Assembly (NCBI GenBank): GCA_050742535.1
Contig: JBOGIQ010000249.1
Location: 1-9,261, forward strand
Length of the DNA: 9,261 nt
Reading direction: 5' to 3'
Source of the DNA: Gp6-AA40 sp050742535
GTDB lineage: Bacteria; Acidobacteriota; Vicinamibacteria; Vicinamibacterales; UBA2999
A model generated the notes under the pieces. That model made no database searches and was not told where the DNA came from. It worked only from the letters and a program-made list of their open reading frames with translations. This document shows, piece after piece, positions 1 through 5,570 of this stretch. Each line of letters opens with the position of its first letter. The stretch's first letter is position 1. The position numbers and the translations under genes were made by a program.

Positions 1-60
1 GACCGTTTGCCCCTGGATCAGTGCGACGGCAGCCATGGCGAGGATCAATGCACGTTTCAT
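1..60 (-). CDS. N-terminus of a secreted protein, divergent and cut by the window edge
   Basis: Reading the minus strand from the ATG at 60-58 gives an uninterrupted 20-codon stretch beginning MKRALILAMAAVAL. It has a basic start followed by a hydrophobic alanine/leucine core, which is the shape of a Sec signal peptide. A good -10-like hexamer lies just upstream on the same strand (68-73). The gene runs off the left edge, so no mature domain is visible and the function is unknown. It is divergent from the hydrolase at 110-955, and the two would share the 61-109 intergenic region. The main uncertainty is that only 20 codons can be read. Confidence 0.6.
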   Translation of the reverse strand, partial: MKRALILAMAAVALIQGQTV

Positions 61-67
61 GGGTCGC

Positions 68-73
68 ATTGTA
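68..73 (-). promoter_or_regulatory. Candidate -10 box (TACAAT) for the divergent minus-strand gene
   Basis: The minus strand reads TACAAT, then seven bases, then the ATG at 60. TACAAT matches the bacterial -10 consensus at five of six positions. The short spacing would put the transcription start at or next to the start codon, giving a leaderless or nearly leaderless mRNA. No convincing -35 box is visible at 16-18 bp spacing. Confidence 0.35.
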
Positions 74-77
74 GCGT

Positions 78-91
78 CCGCCTTCAGGCGG
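78..91. promoter_or_regulatory. Perfect palindrome between the divergent genes (possible operator)
   Basis: CCGCCTTCAGGCGG has six-base arms (CCGCCT/AGGCGG) around a two-base centre. It sits between the two divergent start codons, upstream of both candidate -10 boxes. A repressor or activator bound here could affect both genes. GC-rich DNA produces such palindromes by chance, so an operator role is only a possibility. Confidence 0.25.
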
Positions 92-95
92 AAGG

Positions 96-101
96 TAAAA
101 T
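96..101 (+). promoter_or_regulatory. Candidate -10 box (TAAAAT) for the hydrolase-fhcB unit
   Basis: TAAAAT matches the -10 consensus at five of six positions and ends eight bases before the ATG at 110. A purine-rich GAAGG at 91-95 could instead be a ribosome binding site, but its 14-base distance to the ATG is long. If the -10 reading is right, the mRNA starts at or very near the start codon. No clear -35 box is visible. Confidence 0.35.
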
Positions 102-109
102 CCACGCCG

Positions 110-955
110 ATGAGAACGATCCTTGCGCTAATCGTGGTTGCGGGTGCCGCACTGACCGCCGCGCAGGCGCCGCAGGGTGGCCGGGGCGCGGCTCCGCCTC
201 CGCCCGAGCCGAATCCGGCCGCGCCGCTGTATCGCCACACGGGAGAGCAGTACCGCATCTACAACTTCCCCGGCACCGGCGAATCGATTCCGTATCGGCT
301 GTTCGTCCCGACCTCATGGAAGCCGGAGCAGAAACTGCCGATGCTCGTCACGCTGCGCGCCGGCAACACCGTTGACGGCCCGTACCGGGCTGGCAACGAC
401 CTGGTGAAGCAGGCCGCCCAGCGCGGCTACATCGTGGTCACTCCGATGGGCTATCGTGGGCTCAGCCAGCCGTACTACGGCAGCCGCTATCCGATTGCAC
501 GGGTCCCCACGCCGTCGGTTCCCGCGGCGGGCTGGACGCCGCAGGAGGACGAGCGGGCCGAACAGGACGTCCTGCACGTGATGAATCTGGTCACGAAGGA
601 ATACAACGTGGACACATCGCGTGTGTACCTGCACGGTCAGAACCCGTCCGGTTCGGGCGCGCTTCATCTCGCGGCGACGTATCCGGAACGGTTCGCCGCC
701 GTCGTCGTCAGCTCGGGACCGATCGTGTTCGACAACTATCCCTTCGACAAGTTGAAGGGAAACGTCGCGCTGATGGTCATCCACGGCGATCAGGACACGT
801 CGAATCCGATCGAAGCGTCGCAGCGGATGGCCGCTGCGGCGAAGGCGGCCGGAGTCGAGACGGTGTACGCCACCGTCTCCGGCGGCACGCATCTCGAGGC
901 GTACCTGACGTACGCGTCGCAGATTTTCGACTTCCTGGGCCAGCACCGCAAATAG
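110..955 (+). CDS. Secreted alpha/beta hydrolase-fold protein with a degenerate nucleophile motif
   Basis: The protein has 281 residues. The start at 110 was chosen over the in-frame ATG at 35 because it places a Sec signal peptide (MRTILALIVVAGAALTAAQA) at the very N-terminus and avoids overlap with the divergent gene. The body resembles secreted polyhydroxybutyrate-depolymerase/dienelactone-hydrolase-like members of the alpha/beta hydrolase superfamily. The strand and helix around the nucleophile elbow are recognisable (VYLHGQNPSGSGALHLAATYP). At the position of the usual G-x-S-x-G serine there is Asn178, and the oxyanion segment, often HGGG, reads R83-A-G-N86. Asp229 and His261 sit where the acid and histidine of the triad are expected. 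Ser180 is the nearest possible alternative nucleophile. The protein may be a pseudoenzyme or binding protein, or use a shifted nucleophile. Its stop is one base before the fhcB ATG, so the two are probably co-transcribed. Confidence 0.85.
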   Translation: MRTILALIVVAGAALTAAQAPQGGRGAAPPPPEPNPAAPLYRHTGEQYRIYNFPGTGESIPYRLFVPTSWKPEQKLPMLVTLRAGNTVDGPYRAGNDLVKQAAQRGYIVVTPMGYRGLSQPYYGSRYPIARVPTPSVPAAGWTPQEDERAEQDVLHVMNLVTKEYNVDTSRVYLHGQNPSGSGALHLAATYPERFAAVVVSSGPIVFDNYPFDKLKGNVALMVIHGDQDTSNPIEASQRMAAAAKAAGVETVYATVSGGTHLEAYLTYASQIFDFLGQHRK

Positions 956-956
956 G

Positions 957-2255
957 ATGCTGGCGACGTGCCTGGGGTGCGGCTGCGCGTGCGACGACAT
1001 TCAGCTCCGTATCGAAGGCAACCGGATCGCCGACGCCGTCCACGCCTGCGCGCTCGGCGTGGAATGGTTTGGTAACGGCAGCGTCCCATCGCGCGCGCTG
1101 GTTGGCGGTCAGGCCTGTCCGGTAGACGACGCGCTCGCCAGAGCGGCGGTTGTTCTCCGCAACGCGGCGCGCCCACTCGTCTACCTGGCTCCCGACATTT
1201 CGTGTGAAGCGCAGCGCGCGGCCATCGCCATCGCCGACGCGCTGCGGGCGACGATCGACAGCGTGACGTCCGCGACGGTGATGACGACACTTCTTGCCGC
1301 GCAGGAAACCGGGCGCGCGTCTGCAACGCTGGGCGAGCTGAAAAACCGCGCCGATGTCGTCGTGTTCTGGGGAGTCGATCCTGCACAGCGTTATCCGCGC
1401 TTCCGGACGCGTTACGCGCCAGACGTGCAGGGACTCCATGTGGGCAGCCGCAGCGCTCGGAAAGTCGTCGCGGTAGACGTTGGCAGCGCGCGCGGCCCCG
1501 AGGACGCGGATTTCCGGCTCACGGTGATGCCCGACCGCGAAGTCGCGACGCTGACGGAACTCACGGCGGACATCAACGGCTGGAATGATGATCGTGGCGC
1601 GGACCCTGTCGGGTCCGCGAAGGCGAGCCTGACCCGCCTTCGCCAAGGCTCCGGCGGGCTCGCCGCACGATCGGATGACATAAGAACCGTCCTGCAGACC
1701 CTGCTGGCCGGAAAGTACATCGCCGTGATTGCCGATGCGGAACCGGACGAGCAAAATGGCGCGCGCGACAGTGGTCGCAGCGCGGCGCTGATTGCCTTTG
1801 TCCAGGCGCTCAACGGTCCGACCCGCAGCGCCCTCGTCACGCTGCGCGCGGGCGGCAACCGATCGGGTGCCGACGCGTGCCTCACCGCCCAGACCGGATA
1901 TCCGATGGCTGTTGACTTTGCCAGCGGCTACCCGCGATATCGCCCTTACCAGGCGGCAGCGGCACGGCTCGCTCGCGGCGGCGTCGATGCGGTGCTGCTG
2001 GTGGGATCCGCTGCGCGTCTGCCGCCCGGACTCGCAGGAGCCATGAGCCAGCTTCCCGCGGTCGCCATCGGGCCTCGCGCCAGCGAGAGCGTCTTTGCCG
2101 GCGCGGCGGCCGTCGTCGACACAGCAATCGCCGGCATCCACGAATCCGGCACGGCGCTGCGCATGGACGATGTGCCGCTGCCACTGGACCGTGCCATCGA
2201 TGGCCCGCCGGCCACGGCGGAAACCGTCGCGTCGTTGGCCGCGCGGATTGGGTAG
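957..2255 (+). CDS. fhcB: Formyltransferase/hydrolase complex subunit FhcB (formylmethanofuran dehydrogenase subunit B homologue)
   Basis: This 432-residue protein is the bacterial relative of archaeal FwdB/FmdB. In the bacterial Fhc complex this subunit is not a redox enzyme: it helps build the complex in which FhcA hydrolyses formyl-methylofuran to formate in the cytoplasm. Recognisable blocks are the N-terminal cysteine cluster C5-x2-C8-x3-C12 with C31, the TLGELKNRADVVVFWGVDPAQRYPR region, GNRSGADACLTAQTGYP, and a C-terminal RMDDVPLPL motif. The segment matching the archaeal Mo/W-ligand cysteine (recalled as SVCHGPT) reads SATVMTT, with Thr107 in place of Cys, as expected for a non-redox subunit. 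Residues about 212-239 are encoded by clustered palindromes and look inserted. Translation probably restarts from the upstream stop (TAG-G-ATG). The stop codon lies in the first unit of a satellite array. The gene is separated from fhcA by four genes. Confidence 0.92.
   Translation: MLATCLGCGCACDDIQLRIEGNRIADAVHACALGVEWFGNGSVPSRALVGGQACPVDDALARAAVVLRNAARPLVYLAPDISCEAQRAAIAIADALRATIDSVTSATVMTTLLAAQETGRASATLGELKNRADVVVFWGVDPAQRYPRFRTRYAPDVQGLHVGSRSARKVVAVDVGSARGPEDADFRLTVMPDREVATLTELTADINGWNDDRGADPVGSAKASLTRLRQGSGGLAARSDDIRTVLQTLLAGKYIAVIADAEPDEQNGARDSGRSAALIAFVQALNGPTRSALVTLRAGGNRSGADACLTAQTGYPMAVDFASGYPRYRPYQAAAARLARGGVDAVLLVGSAARLPPGLAGAMSQLPAVAIGPRASESVFAGAAAVVDTAIAGIHESGTALRMDDVPLPLDRAIDGPPATAETVASLAARIG
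1598..1664. repeat. Cluster of overlapping palindromes embedded in frame in fhcB
   Basis: Three inverted repeats interlock. CGCGGACCC (1598-1606) pairs perfectly with GGGTCCGCG (1611-1619) around a TGTC loop. GCGAAGGCG (1617-1625) pairs perfectly with CGCCTTCGC (1635-1643) around nine bases. GGCGAGCC (1622-1629) pairs with GGCTCGCC (1657-1664). The stretch keeps the fhcB frame open and encodes about 22 residues, including SLTRLRQGSGGLAA. From memory, similar translated strings (LRQGYGGQA-like) recur in acidobacterial and other GC-rich metagenome-derived proteins, which would mark a dispersed palindromic repeat. That memory could not be checked here. Confidence 0.6.
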
Positions 2256-2334
2256 CCTGGGTAGCCTGGGTGGCCTGGGTAGCCTGGGTGGCCTGGGTAG
2301 CCTGGGTGGCCTGGGTGGCCTGGGTGGCCTGGGT
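2250..2334 (+). repeat. 9-bp tandem repeat array, nine units plus a partial one
   Basis: Nine consecutive units of GGGTRGCCT run from 2250 to 2330, followed by a partial GGGT. With A as GGGTAGCCT and B as GGGTGGCCT, the order is A A B A B A B B B. The only variation is A/G at position 5, and there are no indels, which suggests recent slippage-type expansion. The first unit overlaps the last codon and stop of fhcB (GGG TAG). The period is three codons, and only the fhcB frame is closed, because the A units supply TAG. Inverted copies follow at 2361-2395. Confidence 0.95.
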
Positions 2335-2360
2335 CGGTTGTGTCGCGTGCGCATTTACCA

Positions 2361-2395
2361 AGGCAACTCAGGCTACCCAGCTACCCAGGCTACCT
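2361..2395 (-). repeat. Inverted copies of the 9-bp unit, forming a long hairpin with the array
   Basis: AGGCTACCC (2370-2378), AGCTACCC (2379-2386, one base short) and AGGCTACCT (2387-2395) are reverse complements of the forward unit. A degenerate copy, AGGCAACTC, precedes them at 2361-2369. The reverse complement of 2370-2394 matches 2251-2276 apart from one missing base and one substitution. The transcript could therefore fold a stem of about 25 bp enclosing the remaining repeats. This might attenuate or process the message between fhcB and the esterase. No U-tract follows, so it is not a classical intrinsic terminator. Confidence 0.85.
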
Positions 2396-2400
2396 ATATA
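2395..2400 (+). promoter_or_regulatory. Candidate -10 box (TATATA) for the secreted esterase
   Basis: TATATA ends eight bases before the esterase ATG at 2409 and is a rare AT-only hexamer in very GC-rich surroundings. It lies at the edge of the inverted 9-bp repeats, which would occupy the -35 region. No Shine-Dalgarno sequence is visible before the ATG, so a nearly leaderless transcript starting here would fit. A -35 box is not recognisable. Confidence 0.35.
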
Positions 2401-2408
2401 GTTCCGCC

Positions 2409-3509
2409 ATGATTCGACTTCGTACGCTGCAGCTCACCTTACCCATCGCGCTGTTCACGTCAATCGCGTTCAACGGAGCGGTCGTGTCCGGCCAGGCCCC
2501 CGCACCCGCCGCTCAGGACACTGCGCCCGCTGCCGCACCGGTGGTTCTCAGGGGGAAGCTGGAGCGGATCAAGGTGCACGGCAAATCGCTCGCCGGCAAT
2601 CTGCTCAAGGAATCCGACGCGCCCGACGTCTCGGTTTACCTTCCGCCCAGCTATCTGACGGATCGCACGCGCCGCTTCCCCGTCGTCTACCTGCTGCACG
2701 GCTATACCGGGACGGATCTGAGCTACTTCGGCACGAACCAGCAGCGCCTCCTGCATGTCGTCGCCGACCGCGTGTTCACCGGCGGCGCCGCGAAGGAAAT
2801 GATCCTCGTGATGCCGAACTGCATGAATGCGTTTGGGGGCTGTATGTACTCCAACTCGCCGACGACAGGGTTCTGGGAGGACTACGTCGCGGACGATCTC
2901 GTGGCGTACATGGACAAGAACTACCGCACGATTCCGCGGCGCGAGGCGCGCGGGCTTGGCGGTCACTCGATGGGCGGCTACGGGACGTTCAAGATCGCCA
3001 TGAAGCGTCCGGACGTGTTCTCGGCCATTTACGCGTTGAGCTCCTGCTGCCTCAACGAGGGCACCGTCCGCCCGGGCCGCGGCGGCCAGCCGTCCGCAGC
3101 CGAGTCGATCACGTCAATCGAGGAAGCTCGCGGCAACCGTGGCGCGCAGGGAAGCCTTGCTCGCGCCGCTGCGTGGGCACCCAACCCGGAGAATCCGCCG
3201 TTCTATCTCGATCTGCCGACGAAGAGCGGGGAGGTGGTGCCCGCGGTGGCGGTGAAGTACGCGGCGAACTCACCTGTGGCGATGCTCGATCAGTTCGTTC
3301 CAAACCTGAAGAAGTACACGGCGATTGCGATCGACATCGGCCTGCAGGATTCACTGCTGGCGAGCAACGAAGTCATGGTGGCGCGGTTGAAGCGCTTCGG
3401 CGTGCCGCACACGTTCGAGACCTATGAGGGCGATCATGGCAACAAGGTGATGCAGAGGCTGGAAGAGAAGGTCATTCCGTTCTTCGCTCAGCATCTGGCA
3501 TTCAAGTAG
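2409..3509 (+). CDS. Secreted esterase of the esterase D / PF00756 family
   Basis: The protein has 366 residues. The ATG at 2409 was chosen because it puts a Sec signal peptide at the N-terminus (MIRLRTLQLTLPIALFTSIA, cleavage probably near VVSGQA) and follows the TATATA box. An Ala/Pro-rich linker of about 20 residues precedes the catalytic domain. That domain has the oxyanion segment LLHGYTG (His97), the nucleophile elbow G185-H-S187-M-G, Asp314 in DIGLQDSLLASN, and His343 in EGDHGNK, so the Ser-Asp-His triad is intact. The family includes feruloyl and acetylxylan esterases, mycolyltransferases and S-formylglutathione hydrolase. The signal peptide argues for an extracytoplasmic ester substrate, but the sequence does not show which one. 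The next gene's TTG start lies eight bases after its stop, so the two are likely co-transcribed. Confidence 0.9.
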   Translation: MIRLRTLQLTLPIALFTSIAFNGAVVSGQAPAPAAQDTAPAAAPVVLRGKLERIKVHGKSLAGNLLKESDAPDVSVYLPPSYLTDRTRRFPVVYLLHGYTGTDLSYFGTNQQRLLHVVADRVFTGGAAKEMILVMPNCMNAFGGCMYSNSPTTGFWEDYVADDLVAYMDKNYRTIPRREARGLGGHSMGGYGTFKIAMKRPDVFSAIYALSSCCLNEGTVRPGRGGQPSAAESITSIEEARGNRGAQGSLARAAAWAPNPENPPFYLDLPTKSGEVVPAVAVKYAANSPVAMLDQFVPNLKKYTAIAIDIGLQDSLLASNEVMVARLKRFGVPHTFETYEGDHGNKVMQRLEEKVIPFFAQHLAFK

Positions 3510-3514
3510 AGGAG
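3509..3514 (+). promoter_or_regulatory. Ribosome binding site supporting a TTG start
   Basis: GAGGAG overlaps the last base of the esterase stop codon and lies three bases before the TTG at 3518. The spacing is short, but no ATG or GTG start nearby would give a complete Tat signal. It supports translation of the amidohydrolase from TTG. Confidence 0.5.
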
Positions 3515-3517
3515 TCC

Positions 3518-5164
3518 TTGGCTGATCGACGGCGATTTCTGTCCGTTGCCGGGCTCGGCGCGCTGGCGATCGCGGCGGACGCGCGCATCGTCTTCACACA
3601 GGCGCCGGTCGCGCCGGCCGCCGCGGTTCCGGATCTGATCCTCACCAACGGCCGCATCCACACGATGGATGCGCGCAACTCGATCGTCGAGTCCGTCGCG
3701 ATTCGCAGCGGGCAGTTCCAGGCGGTCGGCGGCCGCATGCCGTCACGCGCGACGGGCACGCGCGTGATCGACCTGCGCGGGCGCACGGTGATTCCCGGCA
3801 TCATCGACGCGCACAACCATTTCGTGAATCTCGGGAACCGCCCCGGCTATCACGCGATCCTCGAGAACGCTCGATCGATCCGCGACGTCCAGCAGGCGCT
3901 GGCCGATCGCCGCCGCGATGTGCCAGCCGGCGAATTCATCACCGCGATGGGTGGCTGGCACACCAACATGTGGGCGGAAAAGCGCCTGCCGACATCGAAG
4001 GAGCTCGACGACGCGGTTTCGGATCGTCCGGTCTTCCTGCTGCAGACGTTCAACGGTCCCTCGGTCACCAACAGTGCCGGCAAGGCATTCTTGGAGCGTG
4101 AGCCGAATGCCGTTGCCGTCGCCGACAACGGCGCCATCGGCGGCGGGATGCCGTCGACGACCGCCTTGTTCCGCCTGCGTCAGCGGCAGACGCTCGAATC
4201 GAAGATGCGGGGCACCATCGACGCCTGGCGATATTCCGCCGCACTGGGCCTGACGGCGCATCTTGATCAGGTCGGCCTTGGCGTGCCGGGGCCGATCGCT
4301 CCCAACCAGTCACTGGCGGCGTTCGACCCGTACCGGATGTACGACGCGTGGCAGGAGCTCTATCGACAAGGGCGGGCGTTCATCCGGCTGCAGACCAACT
4401 TCTCAGCCAGTCAGAACGATCCGCAGCTGCCGATGCTGCGCGAGCGGCTGAAGAACCAGTTCCCCTTCTTCGGCTCCGACATGCTGATGACCGGCGGCAT
4501 TGGGGAATCAGCCGCGCCGGGCGACGGTGTCGGAGAGGTCTGGCTCGCGGCGCAGAAGCTGGTGGCCGAGGCGCGCTGGCGCAGCGAGAGCCACGCGCTG
4601 ACGCTCGCCAATCTCGAGAACGAGGTGGCCGGATACGAGAAGGTGCACGCCGAGTTTCCCATCACCGATCTCCGGTGGGTGATCTCGCACGTGCCGTTTG
4701 CGACGCCTGATCTTCTCAATCGCCTGAAAAAGATCGGCGCGGCGGTGCAGCTCACCGGCTGGCGCTACCTGCAGGGAACGGCCACCAACAACGGGTCGCC
4801 GTTCCGCATGGTGCTCGAGAACGGTATCCGCGCCGGCCTGCATTCGGATTCGGCGCACATCTCGCCGCTCAACCCATGGCTCCACCTGTATTACGCGACG
4901 ACGGGCGTCAACGCGGCGGGGGAGCTGATCAACGGCGATCAGAAGATCTCCAGGCAGGACGCGCTTCGGCTGTACACGCGGGAGAACGGATGGTTCCTGC
5001 GGATGGAGCAGAAACTCGGCTCGATCGAACCCGGGAAGCTCGCCGACCTGGCGGTCCTGAGCGACGACTACTTCGCCGTGCCCGACGATCAGATCAGACG
5101 AGTCCGGTCGGTGATGACGGTTGTCGATGGAAAAATCGTTCACGATGCGGGCGTGCTGAAGTAG
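3518..5164 (+). CDS. Tat-exported metal-dependent amidohydrolase, YtcJ-like (Amidohydro_3)
   Basis: The protein has 548 residues from a TTG start. The N-terminus carries a twin-arginine motif (DRRRFLSVAG, R4-R6) followed by a short hydrophobic stretch, so it is probably exported folded with its metal. The rest matches YtcJ-like amidohydrolases: an N-terminal beta-sandwich strand (LILTNGRIHTMD), the metal motif H99-x-H101 in PGIIDAHNHF, histidines at 359 (SESHAL) and 391 (VISHVPF), Asp444 in the GLHSDSAH segment, and a C-terminal SIEPGKLADLAVLS block that closes the sandwich. Relatives hydrolyse C-N bonds in amides or cyclic amides, but many have no known substrate and none can be named here. 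It follows the esterase closely, suggesting a scavenging pair in the periplasm. Confidence 0.9.
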   Translation: MADRRRFLSVAGLGALAIAADARIVFTQAPVAPAAAVPDLILTNGRIHTMDARNSIVESVAIRSGQFQAVGGRMPSRATGTRVIDLRGRTVIPGIIDAHNHFVNLGNRPGYHAILENARSIRDVQQALADRRRDVPAGEFITAMGGWHTNMWAEKRLPTSKELDDAVSDRPVFLLQTFNGPSVTNSAGKAFLEREPNAVAVADNGAIGGGMPSTTALFRLRQRQTLESKMRGTIDAWRYSAALGLTAHLDQVGLGVPGPIAPNQSLAAFDPYRMYDAWQELYRQGRAFIRLQTNFSASQNDPQLPMLRERLKNQFPFFGSDMLMTGGIGESAAPGDGVGEVWLAAQKLVAEARWRSESHALTLANLENEVAGYEKVHAEFPITDLRWVISHVPFATPDLLNRLKKIGAAVQLTGWRYLQGTATNNGSPFRMVLENGIRAGLHSDSAHISPLNPWLHLYYATTGVNAAGELINGDQKISRQDALRLYTRENGWFLRMEQKLGSIEPGKLADLAVLSDDYFAVPDDQIRRVRSVMTVVDGKIVHDAGVLK

Positions 5165-5213
5165 CATGCTCGAACGCAGGGCACTCATTCGAGGAGGGCC
5201 CATTTGGACGTCG

Positions 5214-5233
5214 GGCACCCAGTGATGGGTGCC
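5214..5233 (+). other. Hairpin with a GNRA-type loop in the leader of the SWIB gene
   Basis: GGCACCCA (5214-5221) and TGGGTGCC (5226-5233) form a perfect 8-bp stem closed by GTGA, which in RNA is a GNRA-type tetraloop (GUGA). It ends four bases before the AAAAGGAG ribosome binding site of the SWIB gene. There is no T-run on either strand, so it is not an ordinary intrinsic terminator. It could stabilise the processed 5' end of the SWIB message, separate it from the amidohydrolase transcript, or bind a regulator. Confidence 0.5.
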
Positions 5234-5237
5234 ATCG

Positions 5238-5245
5238 AAAAGGAG
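5238..5245 (+). promoter_or_regulatory. Shine-Dalgarno AAAAGGAG that fixes the SWIB start
   Basis: AAAAGGAG ends four bases before the ATG at 5250. It favours that start over an in-frame GTG at 5229, which lies inside the upstream hairpin. Confidence 0.7.
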
Positions 5246-5249
5246 CCGC

Positions 5250-5570
5250 ATGGCCAAGAAGAAGACTGCATCACGAGGGAAGAGCAAGACCGCAGGCAAG
5301 AAGAAGTCGTCGGGCCGCAAGGCGAACGCGGCGTTCATGGCGCCGGTGACTCCGAGCGACAAGCTCACCCCGGTGGTCGGGTCGAAGCCGATTCCGCGCA
5401 CCGAAGTGACCAAGCGGCTCTGGGCCTACATCAAGAAGAACAAGCTGCAGGATCAGAACAACAAGCGCATGATCAAGGCCGACGCCACGCTGAAGCCGGT
5501 CTTCGGCGGCAAGGCGACGGTGAACATGTTCGAGATGACCAAGCTGGTGAACAAGCATCTGAGTAAATGA
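5250..5570 (+). CDS. SWIB-domain protein with a lysine-rich N-terminal tail
   Basis: The protein has 106 residues. The first 25 or so are rich in Lys, Ser, Gly and Arg (MAKKKTASRGKSKTAGKKKS), resembling histone H1-like tails that bind DNA without sequence preference. Residues about 28-106 form a SWIB/MDM2 domain, seen in LTPVVGSKPIPRTEVTKRLW, a following IKKNKLQD helix, KADATLKPVFGGK and NMFEMTKLVNKHL. Bacterial stand-alone SWIB proteins are widespread but poorly characterised; a role in nucleoid or chromatin-like organisation is inferred from the domain and tail. The start is set by the AAAAGGAG site. The stop overlaps the next gene's start (ATGA, 5567-5570), indicating translational coupling. 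Confidence 0.9.
   Translation: MAKKKTASRGKSKTAGKKKSSGRKANAAFMAPVTPSDKLTPVVGSKPIPRTEVTKRLWAYIKKNKLQDQNNKRMIKADATLKPVFGGKATVNMFEMTKLVNKHLSK

Noticed and set aside
35..109. Longer N-terminus for the first hydrolase, from the ATG at 35
   Set aside because: It would bury the signal peptide behind 25 basic residues and overlap the divergent gene; the ATG at 110 gives a normal secreted N-terminus.
777..2354. 525-codon open frame on the minus strand, antisense to fhcB, with a Pro/Arg repeat at its start
   Set aside because: It is a GC-rich codon shadow of fhcB; the repeat at its start is the 9-bp array read in another frame, and the protein has no recognisable domain.
1882..2361. Minus-strand frame beginning with Ala-Thr-Gln repeats
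   Set aside because: The ATQ run is just the 9-bp satellite, which is open in five of six frames; the remainder is antisense to fhcB and shows no protein-like features.
2250..2395. CRISPR array
   Set aside because: Units are 9 bp, contiguous and without spacers, with inverted copies downstream; no cas gene is nearby.
2095..2412. Plus-strand frame with Gly-Ser-Leu / Gly-Gly-Leu repeats, resembling a structural repeat protein
   Set aside because: It overlaps the end of fhcB out of frame, and its repeat is the intergenic satellite. There is no signal or ribosome binding site.
2409..3509. Reading the esterase as S-formylglutathione hydrolase, tempting beside formaldehyde oxidation genes
   Set aside because: It has a clear Sec signal peptide and a low-complexity linker, which do not fit a cytoplasmic glutathione-thioester hydrolase.
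5214..5233. Intrinsic terminator after the amidohydrolase
   Set aside because: The stem is good, but no T-run follows on either strand.
4508..5413. Long minus-strand frame opposite the amidohydrolase and SWIB genes
   Set aside because: It is antisense to two well-supported genes and has no recognisable domain, so it is a composition shadow.
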